Position numbers and translations under genes: made by a program. DNA of 64,000 bases from CAXBDP01 sp041689935 (GTDB lineage: Bacteria > Bacteroidota > Bacteroidia > Cytophagales > Cyclobacteriaceae). This document shows, piece after piece, positions 8,919 through 18,165 of this stretch. Location of the stretch: the NCBI GenBank assembly GCA_041689935.1, contig JBDNFI010000097.1, positions 76,571 to 140,570 on the forward strand, written 5' to 3'. The stretch's first letter is position 1; each line of letters begins with the position of its first letter. Under the pieces are notes generated by a model. It did not search any database. It was given only the letters and a program-made list of their open reading frames with translations, and was not told the origin of the DNA.

Positions 8919-8949
8919 TTGACTAATTTGAATGTGTTAGCTCCATTTT

Positions 8950-8957
8950 CAAAAGTA
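8950..8957 (-). promoter_or_regulatory. Candidate -7 box of the glycosyltransferase gene
   Basis: Minus-strand TACTTTTG matches TAnnTTTG and lies 31 nt before the start codon. A TTG 22 nt further upstream is slightly beyond the usual spacing. Confidence 0.45.
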
Positions 8958-9038
8958 TTTCTTTGTTCAATGCTTATGCCAATTTTCTTTCACAAGATAT
9001 TTTCCTTACTTGTCAAGACAAAATAAATAAAAAACATA

Positions 9039-9548
9039 TTGACTAATCCCTGTATTTTTCTTGATCGCGACGGAGTCCTCAATCAAGAGCGTGGCGAATA
9101 TACGTACAAGGTAACCGATTTTATTGTGCCAGACGAAGTGTTTCCTAGTTTGCAAAGACTTAAAAATGCAGGCTTTCTATTAATCGTAATAACCAATCAG
9201 GGAGGTATTGCAAAAGGAATTTATACCAAATCAGAAATGCACGCTTGTCACATCAAACTCCAAAAAGAAGCGGGAGGTTTAATTGATGCTATTTATTACA
9301 GTCCTTACCACCCTGATTTCAGCAAATCTCTGGGCCGTAAGCCTGGCACATTGCTCTTTGAACGCGCTTTGGCTAAATTTCATATAGATCCTACTAGATC
9401 GTGGATGATCGGCGACCAAATACGAGACTTAAAACCTGCCGCCAAGCTAGGCGTCAAAGCGATTCTAATGAATGATACGCTCGCAGCAAAACCTTATTTT
9501 GCTGCAAGTTCTTTAACAGAGGCAACCGATTTTATTCTGAACTTTTAG
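9039..9548 (+). CDS. HAD-IIIA phosphatase, GmhB / histidinol-phosphatase-like
   Basis: A 169-residue HAD phosphatase. Motif I is FLDRDGVLN (residues 7-15), motif II ITNQGG, and motif III/IV GRKPGT followed by MIGDQIRDLKPA. This is the family of heptose-bisphosphate and histidinol-phosphate phosphatases. The usual Cys/His zinc loop is gone: the equivalent stretch YYSPYHPDFSKSLGRKPG has no cysteine. The start is TTG, because a TAA at 9024-9026 closes the frame upstream and no ATG precedes motif I. The 3' end overlaps the convergent arginine decarboxylase gene by 17 bp. With a GT2 gene beside it, a role in cell-surface sugar synthesis is possible but unproven. Confidence 0.8.
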   Translation: MTNPCIFLDRDGVLNQERGEYTYKVTDFIVPDEVFPSLQRLKNAGFLLIVITNQGGIAKGIYTKSEMHACHIKLQKEAGGLIDAIYYSPYHPDFSKSLGRKPGTLLFERALAKFHIDPTRSWMIGDQIRDLKPAAKLGVKAILMNDTLAAKPYFAASSLTEATDFILNF

Positions 9549-10938
9549 GTGCATATCCAAGTATTTTCAACATGGACTCACTCTCTTGCTCTGGAGCAAA
9601 AAGCTTGTAATTGAACTTACCATCCTTGTCTCTATCAATAATAATATGTTTTGGAGCTGGAATTAAGCAATGTTGAATACCTCCATAGCCGCCAAGAGAT
9701 TCCTGATAAGCTCCAGTATGGAAAAAGCCTAAGTAAAGCTGTTCTGAATCTTGAATTTTAGGCATAAATACCTCGGAAGTGTGGGCTTCGGAATTGTAAT
9801 AGTCCATACTATCACAAGTAAGTCCACCTAAGTTTACCTTATGAAAAGGATCCTCCCATTTATTTATGGCCATCATAATATACTTTTGGTTGAGTCCCCA
9901 AGCATCTGGCAAATGAGTAATAAATGATCCATCGATAATGTACCATAACTCCTTATCATTTTGAAGCTTTTGATCTAACACCGAATACAAAACAGCACCA
10001 CTTTCTCCAACTGTGTAGCTGCCAAATTCAGTCATAATATTGGGTACTGGCACATTGTTTTTCTGACAAATCCACTGAATATTTTCAATGATTTGATCTA
10101 CCATATATTGGTAGTCATACTCAAAAGTCAAGCTGGTTTTAATAGGAAAACCTCCGCCAATATCTATGGTATCAAGGTCAGGGCATATTTTCTTGAGCTC
10201 GCAATATTTGTACATAAATCTGCTCAATTCGCTCCAGTAATATGCTGTATCCTTTATACCAGTGTTGATAAAGAAGTGCAATAACTTTAGTTTGGCTTTT
10301 TTGCTTTTCTTTATTTTCTCCTCATAGTGCTGAACCACATCATTGTATCGAATGCCTAAGCGAGAGGTGTAAAATTCAAAATTCGGCTCTTCGTCAGCAG
10401 CCATTCTTATTCCAACCTCATAATTCCCTTTCACGTGAGTTTCGTAATAATCAAGTTCTTTTAGATTATCCAAAATTGGAATACAACGAGAAAACCCGTC
10501 ATTCAAAAGATTACTTATATTTTCTGTGTACAATGGCCGTTTAAAGCCATTGCAGAGTATGTACATATTCTTATTAATTTTACCTTCTTCGTGCAGCCTT
10601 CTAATAATGGGAATATCAAAAGCACTTGACGTTTCTATATGAATATCATTCTTAAGTGCTTCTTCCATTACAAAAGAAAAATGTGAAGATTTAGTACAAT
10701 AACAGTAAGTATACGTGCCTTCGTACTTTCTCTTTTTTATCGCATTTCTGAAAAATCTTTTCGAATTTTGAATATTCTGTGATATCCGTGGCAGATAGGT
10801 TAACTTTAGCGGAGTCCCATACTCTTTTATGACGTCCATTAGCGGCACATCATTGAAAAATAACTCATTCTCTTCAACTCTAAATTCCTGAGTAGGAAAG
10901 TCGAAGGTTTGCTCAATCAAATCAATGTAATTTTTCAT
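9532..10938 (-). CDS. speA: Arginine decarboxylase (fold-type III PLP enzyme)
   Basis: A 468-residue enzyme of the ornithine/arginine/diaminopimelate decarboxylase fold. The TYTYCYCTKSSHF segment supplies the PLP lysine (Lys83). DIGGGFP near residue 270 is the phosphate-binding glycine loop, and the C-terminal region has CDSMDYY. Length and motifs match the short biosynthetic arginine decarboxylases of Bacteroidota, which are smaller than the 630-residue E. coli SpeA. The reaction is arginine to agmatine plus CO2, the first step to polyamines. It is divergently transcribed from an arginase-family gene (65 bp apart), so arginine can be split between two fates at one locus. Confidence 0.88.
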   Translation of the reverse strand: MKNYIDLIEQTFDFPTQEFRVEENELFFNDVPLMDVIKEYGTPLKLTYLPRISQNIQNSKRFFRNAIKKRKYEGTYTYCYCTKSSHFSFVMEEALKNDIHIETSSAFDIPIIRRLHEEGKINKNMYILCNGFKRPLYTENISNLLNDGFSRCIPILDNLKELDYYETHVKGNYEVGIRMAADEEPNFEFYTSRLGIRYNDVVQHYEEKIKKSKKAKLKLLHFFINTGIKDTAYYWSELSRFMYKYCELKKICPDLDTIDIGGGFPIKTSLTFEYDYQYMVDQIIENIQWICQKNNVPVPNIMTEFGSYTVGESGAVLYSVLDQKLQNDKELWYIIDGSFITHLPDAWGLNQKYIMMAINKWEDPFHKVNLGGLTCDSMDYYNSEAHTSEVFMPKIQDSEQLYLGFFHTGAYQESLGGYGGIQHCLIPAPKHIIIDRDKDGKFNYKLFAPEQESESMLKILGYAPKSSE

Positions 10939-10991
10939 TCTTTACGTGTATTCCAAAATTGAAAAAGACTGCAATAATGGCCATTTTTTAA

Positions 10992-10999
10992 CATCTTTG
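10992..10999 (+). promoter_or_regulatory. -7-like box abutting the arginase start
   Basis: CATCTTTG matches TAnnTTTG except for its first base. It ends 4 nt before the ATG at 11004, implying a leaderless or nearly leaderless mRNA. Confidence 0.4.
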
Positions 11000-11003
11000 C
11001 AAA

Positions 11004-11954
11004 ATGAGACCCATAAAATTAATAGAAGTAAAATCCGAAATAGCCGCAGGGACCAGAGGAGCGAGTTTGGGAGTAGATGCTCTGAGAATTGCCAGCCTAG
11101 ATAAGAAATCAACTTTCTTTGCTGAATACGAACCTATTAGTGTGAAGGACGAAAATGATATGCTCTACAAAGGGAATAATTTTCCTTTCGCAAAATATAT
11201 CGATGGGGTATTTACTATGATCGATAGAGTTGCAAATGTTGTGAAAAAGGAAAGAGAAATGGGCGTTTTTCCAATAATTCTTGCAGGAGATCATTCAACT
11301 GCAGCAGGGACTATTTGTGGGCTGAAAGCTGCTGCACCAGAAAAGAAATTAGGTGTGATTTGGATTGATGCGCATGCTGATCTGCACTCTCCATACACGA
11401 CACCTTCTGGTAATATGCACGGTATGCCACTAGCGATGGTATGTGGATTAGATAATTTAGATCACAAAGTGAATGAACTTGATGATAAGACGAAAAATCT
11501 TTGGGAGAATATAAAGGATATAGGCTTCCCAGGCCCGAAAATCAGTCCTTCGGATATCGTTTTTATGGGCGTACGATCTACTGAGGCTCCGGAAGATTTT
11601 CTGATCAATAAATACGATATTCCAAACTTTACCATCCGCGATATCAATAACAGAGGCATTGTAACAGTATGCCGCGAGGTGCTTGAATACTTAAAAGAGT
11701 GCGATCAAATCTATATTTCCTTTGATGTGGACAGTCTCGATTCAAATATTTCATCGGGCACGGGGACTCCAGTAGAAAATGGCCTAAGCATAGATCAAGC
11801 GATGGAGCTGAATAAGGAGTTGATTAAGGATAAGAGAGTGTGCTGTTGGGAGATTGTAGAAGTAAACCCAACTCTTGACCGTGAAAATGCTACTGCTGAG
11901 GCAGCATTTGATATTCTGGAAGAAACAACCAAGTCATTGGTTACTAACTTCTAA
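11004..11954 (+). CDS. Arginase / ureohydrolase family protein
   Basis: A 316-residue manganese ureohydrolase. The metal ligands are GDHS (about residue 95), WIDAHADLHSP (about 119) and SFDVDSLD (about 235). The YTTPSGNMHGMPLA stretch with its SGN-H-G pattern is typical of arginase rather than agmatinase. The reaction would be arginine to ornithine and urea. Because it is paired divergently with arginine decarboxylase, agmatine as substrate cannot be excluded without an assay. It starts just after a -7-like box. The argS gene follows 63 bp downstream on the same strand. Confidence 0.87.
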   Translation: MRPIKLIEVKSEIAAGTRGASLGVDALRIASLDKKSTFFAEYEPISVKDENDMLYKGNNFPFAKYIDGVFTMIDRVANVVKKEREMGVFPIILAGDHSTAAGTICGLKAAAPEKKLGVIWIDAHADLHSPYTTPSGNMHGMPLAMVCGLDNLDHKVNELDDKTKNLWENIKDIGFPGPKISPSDIVFMGVRSTEAPEDFLINKYDIPNFTIRDINNRGIVTVCREVLEYLKECDQIYISFDVDSLDSNISSGTGTPVENGLSIDQAMELNKELIKDKRVCCWEIVEVNPTLDRENATAEAAFDILEETTKSLVTNF

Positions 11955-12017
11955 TGAGTGATTATAAACAGCTTTTGGCTTAATAATAGATGAATTTGAC
12001 TTTTTAAAATTAATTTG

Positions 12018-13808
12018 ATGACCATAGATTTTTTAATTAAAAGTGCCATATCCAAAGCATTCAAAGTAGCCTTTGATGCAGAATTAACTATAGCTGAAAT
12101 TGCCCTACAAGAAACCCGAAAGGAGTTTGTAGGAAGTCATACTTTTGTGACGTTTCCTTTTGCAAGAATGTCCAAGAAAAGCCCAGAGGAAACAGGCAGG
12201 GTTTTAGGTGAATATCTTGTTCAAAGTAAAGTAGAAATCAAGAGTTTCAATGTGGTGAAAGGCTTTCTCAACATTGAATTGAGCGACGTAGTGTGGTTAA
12301 ATTTGTTTGCTGCGATTTTGGATACTCCGAATTATGGTATTCATCCTCCCGCTAATAAAAAGGTACTGGTTGAGTTCTCGTCTCCAAACACTAACAAGCC
12401 TCTTCATTTGGGACATTTGCGTAATAATTTTTTAGGTCATAGCATCTCTCAAATATTGACAGCAAACGGCTATGAAGTAAGCATGAGTAACCTTGTGAAT
12501 GATAGAGGCATTCATATTTGCAAATCTATGCTTGCTTATGTCCGATATGGTAATGGCGAAACTCCTAAGTCTAGTCAATTGAAAGGAGATCATTTGGCAG
12601 GGAAATACTATGTCAAATTCGATCAAGAGTATAAGAAGGAAACCGAAGAATTGATTTTGCAGGGGATGGAGGCAGAGCAAGCCAAGAAGAAAGCTCCCAT
12701 TTTGCTCGAAGCTCAAGAAATGCTACAAAAATGGGAAGCAAATGATCCTGAAGTAATTGCCTTGTGGAAACAAATGAATGGCTGGGTTTACGCGGGTTTC
12801 AACGAGAGCTACCAGACGATGGGTATTCAATTTGATAAGTATTATTACGAATCCGAAACGTACCTGCTGGGAAAAGATATTGTAGAGGAAGGGTTGGAGA
12901 AGGGAGTTTTTTTTAAAAAGGACGATGGCTCAGTTTGGGTAGATTTGACAGACGAAGGAATGGATGAAAAACTGGTGCTTCGAGCAGATGGCACTTCCGT
13001 TTACATCACTCAAGATATGGGTACGGCCGATTTGAAATATGCTGATTTTAAATTTGAGAAATCTGTATATGTAGTTGGAAATGAGCAAGATTATCATTTT
13101 AAAGTATTGTTTTCAATTCTTAAAAAATTGGGCCGAACCTATGCAGGTGGTTTGTATCACCTTTCTTATGGTATGGTTGATTTACCTTCTGGCAAAATGA
13201 AATCGCGGGAGGGAACCGTGGTAGATGCCGATGATCTGATGCAAGAGATGTTTGACACTGCCGAACAGCATACCAAAGAACTTGGAAAAGTGGAAGGATT
13301 TGATGAAACTGAGGCCAAAGAGTTGTATAGAAAGTTAGGTTTAGGAGCCTTAAAATTCTATTTGCTAAGAGTTGATCCTAAAAAGCGGATTTTATTCAAC
13401 CCTCAAGAATCAGTAGAATTTCAAGGATTTACCGCGCCCTTTATTCAATACACCTTTGCGCGAATTTCTTCTATACTTAGAAGAGCAAAGCAATTAGAAA
13501 TTGATGCGAATTCAGGAATTATAAAAAATCAAAATCAATTAGCGGCTGAAGAAATTGACCTTATAAAAGTGATTGCGGATTATCCAGCAAAAATATTTTT
13601 GGCTGGTGAAAATATGGATCCTTCTTTAGTTGCTCAATACATTTACGATTTAGCTAAAGAATATAATCGTTTTTATACCGTTCATTCGATTTTTAAGGAA
13701 CAGGATAGTCAAGTAATGGCAATGAGGGTTGCTTTGTCTAATCAAGTTGCGATAACAATTGAGAGCGCAATGTTGTTACTTGGCATAGAAGTTCCTGAAC
13801 GGATGTAG
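12018..13808 (+). CDS. argS: Arginyl-tRNA synthetase
   Basis: A class I aminoacyl-tRNA synthetase of 596 residues. The N-terminal Arg-tRNA-specific domain (about 1-110) precedes the catalytic core, with the HIGH-type signature HLGHLRNN near 128 and a KMSKS-type signature KMKSREG near 396. The C-terminal anticodon-binding DALR domain has QYTFARI. A TTG directly precedes the ATG at 12018 in the same frame, and the ATG is the normal choice. It neighbours arginine-metabolism genes, and octamers lie at 12345 and 13205. Confidence 0.97.
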   Translation: MTIDFLIKSAISKAFKVAFDAELTIAEIALQETRKEFVGSHTFVTFPFARMSKKSPEETGRVLGEYLVQSKVEIKSFNVVKGFLNIELSDVVWLNLFAAILDTPNYGIHPPANKKVLVEFSSPNTNKPLHLGHLRNNFLGHSISQILTANGYEVSMSNLVNDRGIHICKSMLAYVRYGNGETPKSSQLKGDHLAGKYYVKFDQEYKKETEELILQGMEAEQAKKKAPILLEAQEMLQKWEANDPEVIALWKQMNGWVYAGFNESYQTMGIQFDKYYYESETYLLGKDIVEEGLEKGVFFKKDDGSVWVDLTDEGMDEKLVLRADGTSVYITQDMGTADLKYADFKFEKSVYVVGNEQDYHFKVLFSILKKLGRTYAGGLYHLSYGMVDLPSGKMKSREGTVVDADDLMQEMFDTAEQHTKELGKVEGFDETEAKELYRKLGLGALKFYLLRVDPKKRILFNPQESVEFQGFTAPFIQYTFARISSILRRAKQLEIDANSGIIKNQNQLAAEEIDLIKVIADYPAKIFLAGENMDPSLVAQYIYDLAKEYNRFYTVHSIFKEQDSQVMAMRVALSNQVAITIESAMLLLGIEVPERM

Positions 13809-13903
13809 TTCCTGATTTTTATACCTGACCTATTTTTCTTATATTAAGATTTTATGAAGAAAGAGTTGATTCTTTCTCTATTTTAAATTTAAACTACGAA
13901 GCT

Positions 13904-14491
13904 ATGAAAAAGGTACTTTTACTATTTACAGGAGTTATACTTGCGGTAGCCATATTGGTGGCTCGCCCAATGCTGACCTCTAAAGGGATTGAAAACGAAA
14001 ATAATATTACCCCGATGACCTCATTCTACGATTTCAAAATGCGTTCGATAAATGGTGAAGAAATTGACTTCACTGAATTCGAAGGAAAAAAAGTTTTATT
14101 AGTAAATGTAGCTTCCAAATGCGGGTATACTCCACAGTATGCTGACTTACAAAAACTGCATAAGGAATATGGTGACAAAGTGGTAATTCTTGGTTTTCCT
14201 GCAAACAATTTTGGAGGACAGGAGCCAGGAAGTAATGAGGAAATAATTGAGTTTTGTGAAACGAATTATGGTGTTTCGTTTCAAATGTTCGAAAAGGTTT
14301 CAGTTAAAGGTATTGATAAACACCCTTTGTATAGATGGTTGTCGGATAAGTCGCAAAATGGATGGAATGATCAAGAGCCAACTTGGAATTTTTGCAAGTA
14401 CCTCATCAACGAAAAAGGCGATTTAGTTAAATTCTATCCTTCCTCTGTAAATCCAACAGATGATAAATTAATACAGGATATTTCAAGCTAA
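13904..14491 (+). CDS. Glutathione peroxidase family protein (exported)
   Basis: A 195-residue thiol peroxidase of the GPx fold with an N-terminal hydrophobic segment (residues 1-20), either a signal peptide or a membrane anchor, that places it on the periplasmic side. The peroxidatic cysteine is Cys73 in NVASKCGYTP; cysteine replaces selenocysteine as in most bacterial members. The catalytic partners Gln (NFGGQEPG) and Trp-Asn (WNFCKYL) are conserved. Such enzymes reduce hydroperoxides, usually with thioredoxin-type donors. It stands alone between argS and a terminator shared with the convergent tspO-like gene. Confidence 0.92.
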   Translation: MKKVLLLFTGVILAVAILVARPMLTSKGIENENNITPMTSFYDFKMRSINGEEIDFTEFEGKKVLLVNVASKCGYTPQYADLQKLHKEYGDKVVILGFPANNFGGQEPGSNEEIIEFCETNYGVSFQMFEKVSVKGIDKHPLYRWLSDKSQNGWNDQEPTWNFCKYLINEKGDLVKFYPSSVNPTDDKLIQDISS

Positions 14492-14510
14492 TAAAATATT
14501 CAGGCAATAG

Positions 14511-14540
14511 AAAAGAGCTAGATTTTCTTCTAGCTTTTTT
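14511..14540. terminator. Bidirectional terminator between gpx and the TspO-like gene
   Basis: Stem AGCTAGA / TCTAGCT (14516-14522 with 14529-14535), flanked by A on the left and T on the right. It can therefore terminate both convergent genes. Confidence 0.75.
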
Positions 14541-15337
14541 TATGCAAAATAGATTTTACCAATACGATTCCATTTTCTAAGCATATCGACAACGATAATT
14601 GCTATGGAGACAAATGCGATGAGGGAGATATTTTCTAAGAGTAATTCACCTTCTGAGCTCCGCTTGATAATGATGCCCACGAATGCCCAAACTACCACCA
14701 AGCTAAAAATGATGTCTTTCCTTAGTTGCAGCATGATCAATGCTAAGGCAGCACCTATTACGATTAGGATTTTAGCCCAGAGTGCTTCAGATAGGCCTGC
14801 TCCAACCCAATTCTGATCTACAAGGACAGCAGTTGTATTAGCAATAGTTGCAATAGAAATCCAGCCTAGGTACATGCTAAATGGCACATGTAAAAACCAT
14901 TTTTTGGCAGGATTTCCTTGTGGAATTCCAACATTGATGGCGATAGTAATTTTTAATAGCAATAATAGTAGAATAAGCATGATAGCCAATGAGAGCAAAG
15001 TCAGCTGATAATGCCAGGCAAAAATCCAGCCTGCATTTGCTAAGCAAGAAAGGAAGAAAAGGAATCCGATTTTTTGAATAAATAGACCTTCAGGTTTTCG
15101 TAGTACGGTGCTTTGGTAGATTAAAAAGGCAATTAGACTAAGATAAATTAGCCCCCAAATAGAAAAGGTGATTCCAGCAGGCACAAATAAATTTGGGTAA
15201 AATGCGGATAAATCTCCTGTATTGTATCCATTAATTGGAAGTGCGTTAGCCAATCCATTCACAGTAACCATTCCGATAAACCCAAAGATACTAAGTATAA
15301 AAAGGGCAATATTATTTTTTAACGGGGAGCTATTCAT
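14540..15337 (-). CDS. TspO/MBR-like tryptophan-rich membrane protein
   Basis: A 265-residue polytopic membrane protein with about seven or eight hydrophobic helices. NLFVPAGITFSIWGLIYLSL near residues 48-67 corresponds to the P-x-x-F/W-x-x-W-x-x-I/L-Y core of TspO/MBR proteins, and FAWHYQLTLLS is a second Trp-containing helix. It is about 100 residues longer than classical TspO and corresponds to the larger 'tryptophan-rich sensory protein' variant common in Bacteroidota. TspO proteins bind tetrapyrroles and sterol-like ligands; the function of the long form is unknown to me. Confidence 0.75.
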   Translation of the reverse strand: MNSSPLKNNIALFILSIFGFIGMVTVNGLANALPINGYNTGDLSAFYPNLFVPAGITFSIWGLIYLSLIAFLIYQSTVLRKPEGLFIQKIGFLFFLSCLANAGWIFAWHYQLTLLSLAIMLILLLLLLKITIAINVGIPQGNPAKKWFLHVPFSMYLGWISIATIANTTAVLVDQNWVGAGLSEALWAKILIVIGAALALIMLQLRKDIIFSLVVVWAFVGIIIKRSSEGELLLENISLIAFVSIAIIVVDMLRKWNRIGKIYFA

Positions 15338-15391
15338 AGTGTGATTGGTTTAATCTTATCTACAATGTAAGAAATAAAAACGATTGGGAAT

Positions 15392-15399
15392 GTATCTTT
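15392..15399 (+). promoter_or_regulatory. -7 box of menA
   Basis: TATCTTTG is an exact TAnnTTTG match and ends 8 nt before the ATG at 15408. It lies downstream of the alternative ATG at 15390, so only 15408 fits a transcript from this promoter. No clear TTG lies at the expected upstream distance. Confidence 0.5.
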
Positions 15400-15407
15400 G
15401 CGGTGAT

Positions 15408-16322
15408 ATGAAGAAATGGATTGAAGCAGCCCGATTACGAACCCTCCCGCTGGCTTTGGCCTGTGTTGGAATGGGTTCAATTCTGGCTTATTATGAAGGA
15501 TTCTCTGGAGGTTCCAAAGGTTCCTATTGGATAATATTTTTACTATTAGTTGTTACTACAATCCTTTTACAAGTACTTTCCAATTTCGCCAACGATTACG
15601 GTGATTTTGTACATGGAGCTGATAGCAAGGAAAGGAAAGGCCCTTCGAGATTGGTGCAATCTGGCGCCATTAGCGCAAAGGCAATGAAAAATGCGATCAT
15701 TCTATTCTCTTTGCTTTCCTTACTCTCAGGGGTAATATTGCTTTATTATTCGATTGGTTTTCAGGATATTGGCTTCTATATTTTCTTAGCATTAGGCATA
15801 GCGGCTATTTTCGCAGCAATCACCTATACAGCTGGTGATCACCCTTATGGTTACATTGGTCTGGGTGATATATCAGTATTTTTGTTTTTTGGCTTGTTGG
15901 GAGTATTGGGTAGCAATTATTTATTTACGAGTGCTTTCAATGCAACCAATCTATTTCCAGCAATGGCTTGTGGGCTGTTTTCTACAGCGGTACTCAACTT
16001 AAATAATATTCGAGATATTGAGTCAGATGTAAAGGCAGGAAAAAAATCAATTCCCGTACGGATTGGTAGACAAGCTGCTGTTAAATACCATATTGCATTG
16101 ATCGCTTTGGGAGTAGTTAGTGCTGTTATTTTTATGATGCTAAACTATCAATCTATTTTCCAGTTTTTATTCGTTTTGGTTTTTCCTCTGTTTATGAGAA
16201 ATATAAAGGCTGTCAGCAAATTTAAAGTGCCTGAGAAGTTAGACCCTTATCTTAAACAGTTAGCAATAAGTACGTTAATTTTTGTAATTCTCTTTGGAAT
16301 TGGCTTGCTAAGTGTTGTTTAA
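15408..16322 (+). CDS. menA: 1,4-dihydroxy-2-naphthoate polyprenyltransferase
   Basis: An inner-membrane UbiA-family prenyltransferase of 304 residues, forming demethylmenaquinone from dihydroxynaphthoate and a polyprenyl diphosphate. MKKWIEAARLRTLPLA is the family N-terminus. The first Asp-rich motif is in NFANDYGDFVHGAD and the second in NNIRDIESDVKAGK. About eight or nine membrane helices follow the usual spacing. The in-frame TTG (15384) and ATG (15390) upstream were rejected because the -7 box lies between them and 15408. It implies menaquinone-based respiration. Confidence 0.95.
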   Translation: MKKWIEAARLRTLPLALACVGMGSILAYYEGFSGGSKGSYWIIFLLLVVTTILLQVLSNFANDYGDFVHGADSKERKGPSRLVQSGAISAKAMKNAIILFSLLSLLSGVILLYYSIGFQDIGFYIFLALGIAAIFAAITYTAGDHPYGYIGLGDISVFLFFGLLGVLGSNYLFTSAFNATNLFPAMACGLFSTAVLNLNNIRDIESDVKAGKKSIPVRIGRQAAVKYHIALIALGVVSAVIFMMLNYQSIFQFLFVLVFPLFMRNIKAVSKFKVPEKLDPYLKQLAISTLIFVILFGIGLLSVV

Positions 16323-16430
16323 TTCCCTAAATTATCGACGTTATCAGTTTGTTGATGAACTAAAAGAGTAGATTAATTTTTATAGACTTGTGAAAGTTAA
16401 TATTAAGCTTATTTTTTAAATCAATAAATA

Positions 16431-17150
16431 ATGAGTACCAAAAAATCATCTATAAATCTCGCATGCGCGACGTGTGAAAGCCGTAAAGATTCTTTATTTG
16501 AGAACCTATTTACGGAAGATTTGGATGCCTTGGGCGAGGGCAAATCTTGTGTCATATATAAGAAAGGGCAAACGCTTTTTTATGAAGGAACAAGACCCAT
16601 GGGTTTATTCTGTATCAATAGTGGTAAAGTGAAAGTATATAAAATGGGTTCGCAAGGTAGAGAGCAAATTATTAGGCTTTCTAGTTCAGGAGATTTTTTG
16701 GGCTATCGAGCGCTGCTTGGAGAAGAGTATTACAGTGCCTCGGCTACAGTTTTAGAGGATGCTGCTATTTGTTTTATTCCCAAAAGTAATTTCATAGAAC
16801 TGCTAAGGACAAATTTAACCTTTTTCAAAAGTTTAACCAAAAGTATTTGTCACGAACTTGGAGTTATGGAAGAGCAAATGGCAATGCTTGCGCAAAAGTC
16901 TGTTCGAGAGAGATTAGCTACTAATTTGATTATATTAAAAGAATCTTACGGTGTAGAAGGGGAGGAAAGTGTGCTTATCGATATTGCTCTTTCAAGAGAA
17001 GACATTGCCAACATTGTAGGAACGGCTACTGAAACAGTCATTAGGCTTTTATCAGATTTCAAAAGCAGTAACCTAATTTCCTTCGAAGGTAAAAAAATAA
17101 GAGTTCTTGATCCCAAAGGACTTGTGAGAGAAGCAGATTTCTATAAATAG
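16431..17150 (+). CDS. Crp/Fnr-family transcriptional regulator
   Basis: A 239-residue regulator: a cyclic-nucleotide-binding-like beta-barrel (about 35-140), a long dimerisation helix and a C-terminal winged HTH with IALSREDIANIVGTATETVIRLL as its recognition region. The N-terminus carries a CATC pair (Cys12, Cys15), reminiscent of the N-terminal cysteines of FNR. An FNR-type 4Fe-4S sensor would also need a third N-terminal and a central cysteine; a Cys in LFCINSGK and one in ICFIP are present, so redox sensing is possible but not established. Two universal-stress-type genes follow, with an FNR-like palindrome between. Confidence 0.9.
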   Translation: MSTKKSSINLACATCESRKDSLFENLFTEDLDALGEGKSCVIYKKGQTLFYEGTRPMGLFCINSGKVKVYKMGSQGREQIIRLSSSGDFLGYRALLGEEYYSASATVLEDAAICFIPKSNFIELLRTNLTFFKSLTKSICHELGVMEEQMAMLAQKSVRERLATNLIILKESYGVEGEESVLIDIALSREDIANIVGTATETVIRLLSDFKSSNLISFEGKKIRVLDPKGLVREADFYK

Positions 17151-17194
17151 TTATGAAAGCCCACTTGATTTCCTGACTATTATCATATAATCCG

Positions 17195-17208
17195 TTGATA
17201 GCCATCAT
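17195..17208. promoter_or_regulatory. FNR-box-like palindrome upstream of the usp genes
   Basis: TTGATAGCCATCAT matches the FNR consensus TTGAT-N4-ATCAA in 9 of 10 specified positions. It lies 95 bp before the usp start at 17303 and just after the Crp/Fnr-type gene. Control of the stress genes by that regulator is an inference. Confidence 0.45.
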
Positions 17209-17302
17209 ACCTTTTTGGTCAATATAAGGTCAGATTTGTAATGATGTCCATTCAGTCTGGTGTCTTTCCTAAAAATGATCTTTTAATACTAACTAAGAGG
17301 CT

Positions 17303-18160
17303 ATGTACGATATAATTGTTCCCACAGATTTTTCAAGCCAAGCAAACTTCGCCTTACATTTCGCAACTCAAATTGCTAGGCGTACCGACGGCATTGTGCA
17401 TTTGCTTCACGTAATTGAAGCTCCTAATGTTCATTCATTCAATACGATGGGCGAGGTAGTAAATGACGATTTTTACGATAATCAATACCTTCGAAAACGA
17501 ATTGAATCTGCTAAGGCAATGCTTAGCAAGGTCGATAAGGATCCCCATTTTAGGAAAAATAAACTAACCGCAGAGGTTGTCGTAGGCAACGCATACACTC
17601 ATATTTCTAGGCTTATTGCCACTAAAAATGCCGACTTGGTCGTGATGGGAACAAAAGGTTCGGATGGGGTAGACGAACTCTTAATTGGTTCTAATGCAGA
17701 AAAAGTAGTTCGCCATAGCCCTTGTCCTGTTATTACTATTAAAGAGGCTACGCATCTATCCCAAATGAAAAATATTGTGGTAGCGAGTAACTTTGAAGGA
17801 GATCAAAGTACTCTCTTAAGACAATTGGACACACTTACTGGTTTGTGCAGAGCAAAAATTCATTTGCTGTATGTAAATACCCCGAATAGCTTTAGGCCAA
17901 GTAGAGACACCATGAAAAAGATGGAAGATTTTGCTGCCAATCTTAATAAGAAACCCAATGCATTTCATATCTACAATGATTATATAGAGGAAGAAGGAAT
18001 TCGAAATTTCGCCACAGATAATAAAATGGAAATGATCATGATGGGGACTTCTGGTCGCAAAGGATTACTACATCTACTCACAGGCAGTATAGCTGAAGAT
18101 GTGATTAACCATGTGAATCTGCCAGTGTGGACTTTTCCAATCAGAAAAGCTAAATCATAA
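17303..18160 (+). CDS. Tandem universal stress protein (UspA type)
   Basis: A 285-residue cytoplasmic protein with two UspA domains (about 1-147 and 153-285). Each domain ends with the ATP-loop signature: MGTKGSDGV-LLIGSNAEKVVRH in the first and MGTSGRKGL-LLTGSIAEDVINH in the second. The spacing matches the G-x2-G-x9-G-S/T pattern of ATP-binding members. Tandem Usp proteins respond to oxygen limitation, starvation or redox stress, which fits the preceding Crp/Fnr regulator and the FNR-like box. The next gene follows after 5 bp. Confidence 0.92.
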   Translation: MYDIIVPTDFSSQANFALHFATQIARRTDGIVHLLHVIEAPNVHSFNTMGEVVNDDFYDNQYLRKRIESAKAMLSKVDKDPHFRKNKLTAEVVVGNAYTHISRLIATKNADLVVMGTKGSDGVDELLIGSNAEKVVRHSPCPVITIKEATHLSQMKNIVVASNFEGDQSTLLRQLDTLTGLCRAKIHLLYVNTPNSFRPSRDTMKKMEDFAANLNKKPNAFHIYNDYIEEEGIRNFATDNKMEMIMMGTSGRKGLLHLLTGSIAEDVINHVNLPVWTFPIRKAKS

Positions 18161-18165
18161 AAACA

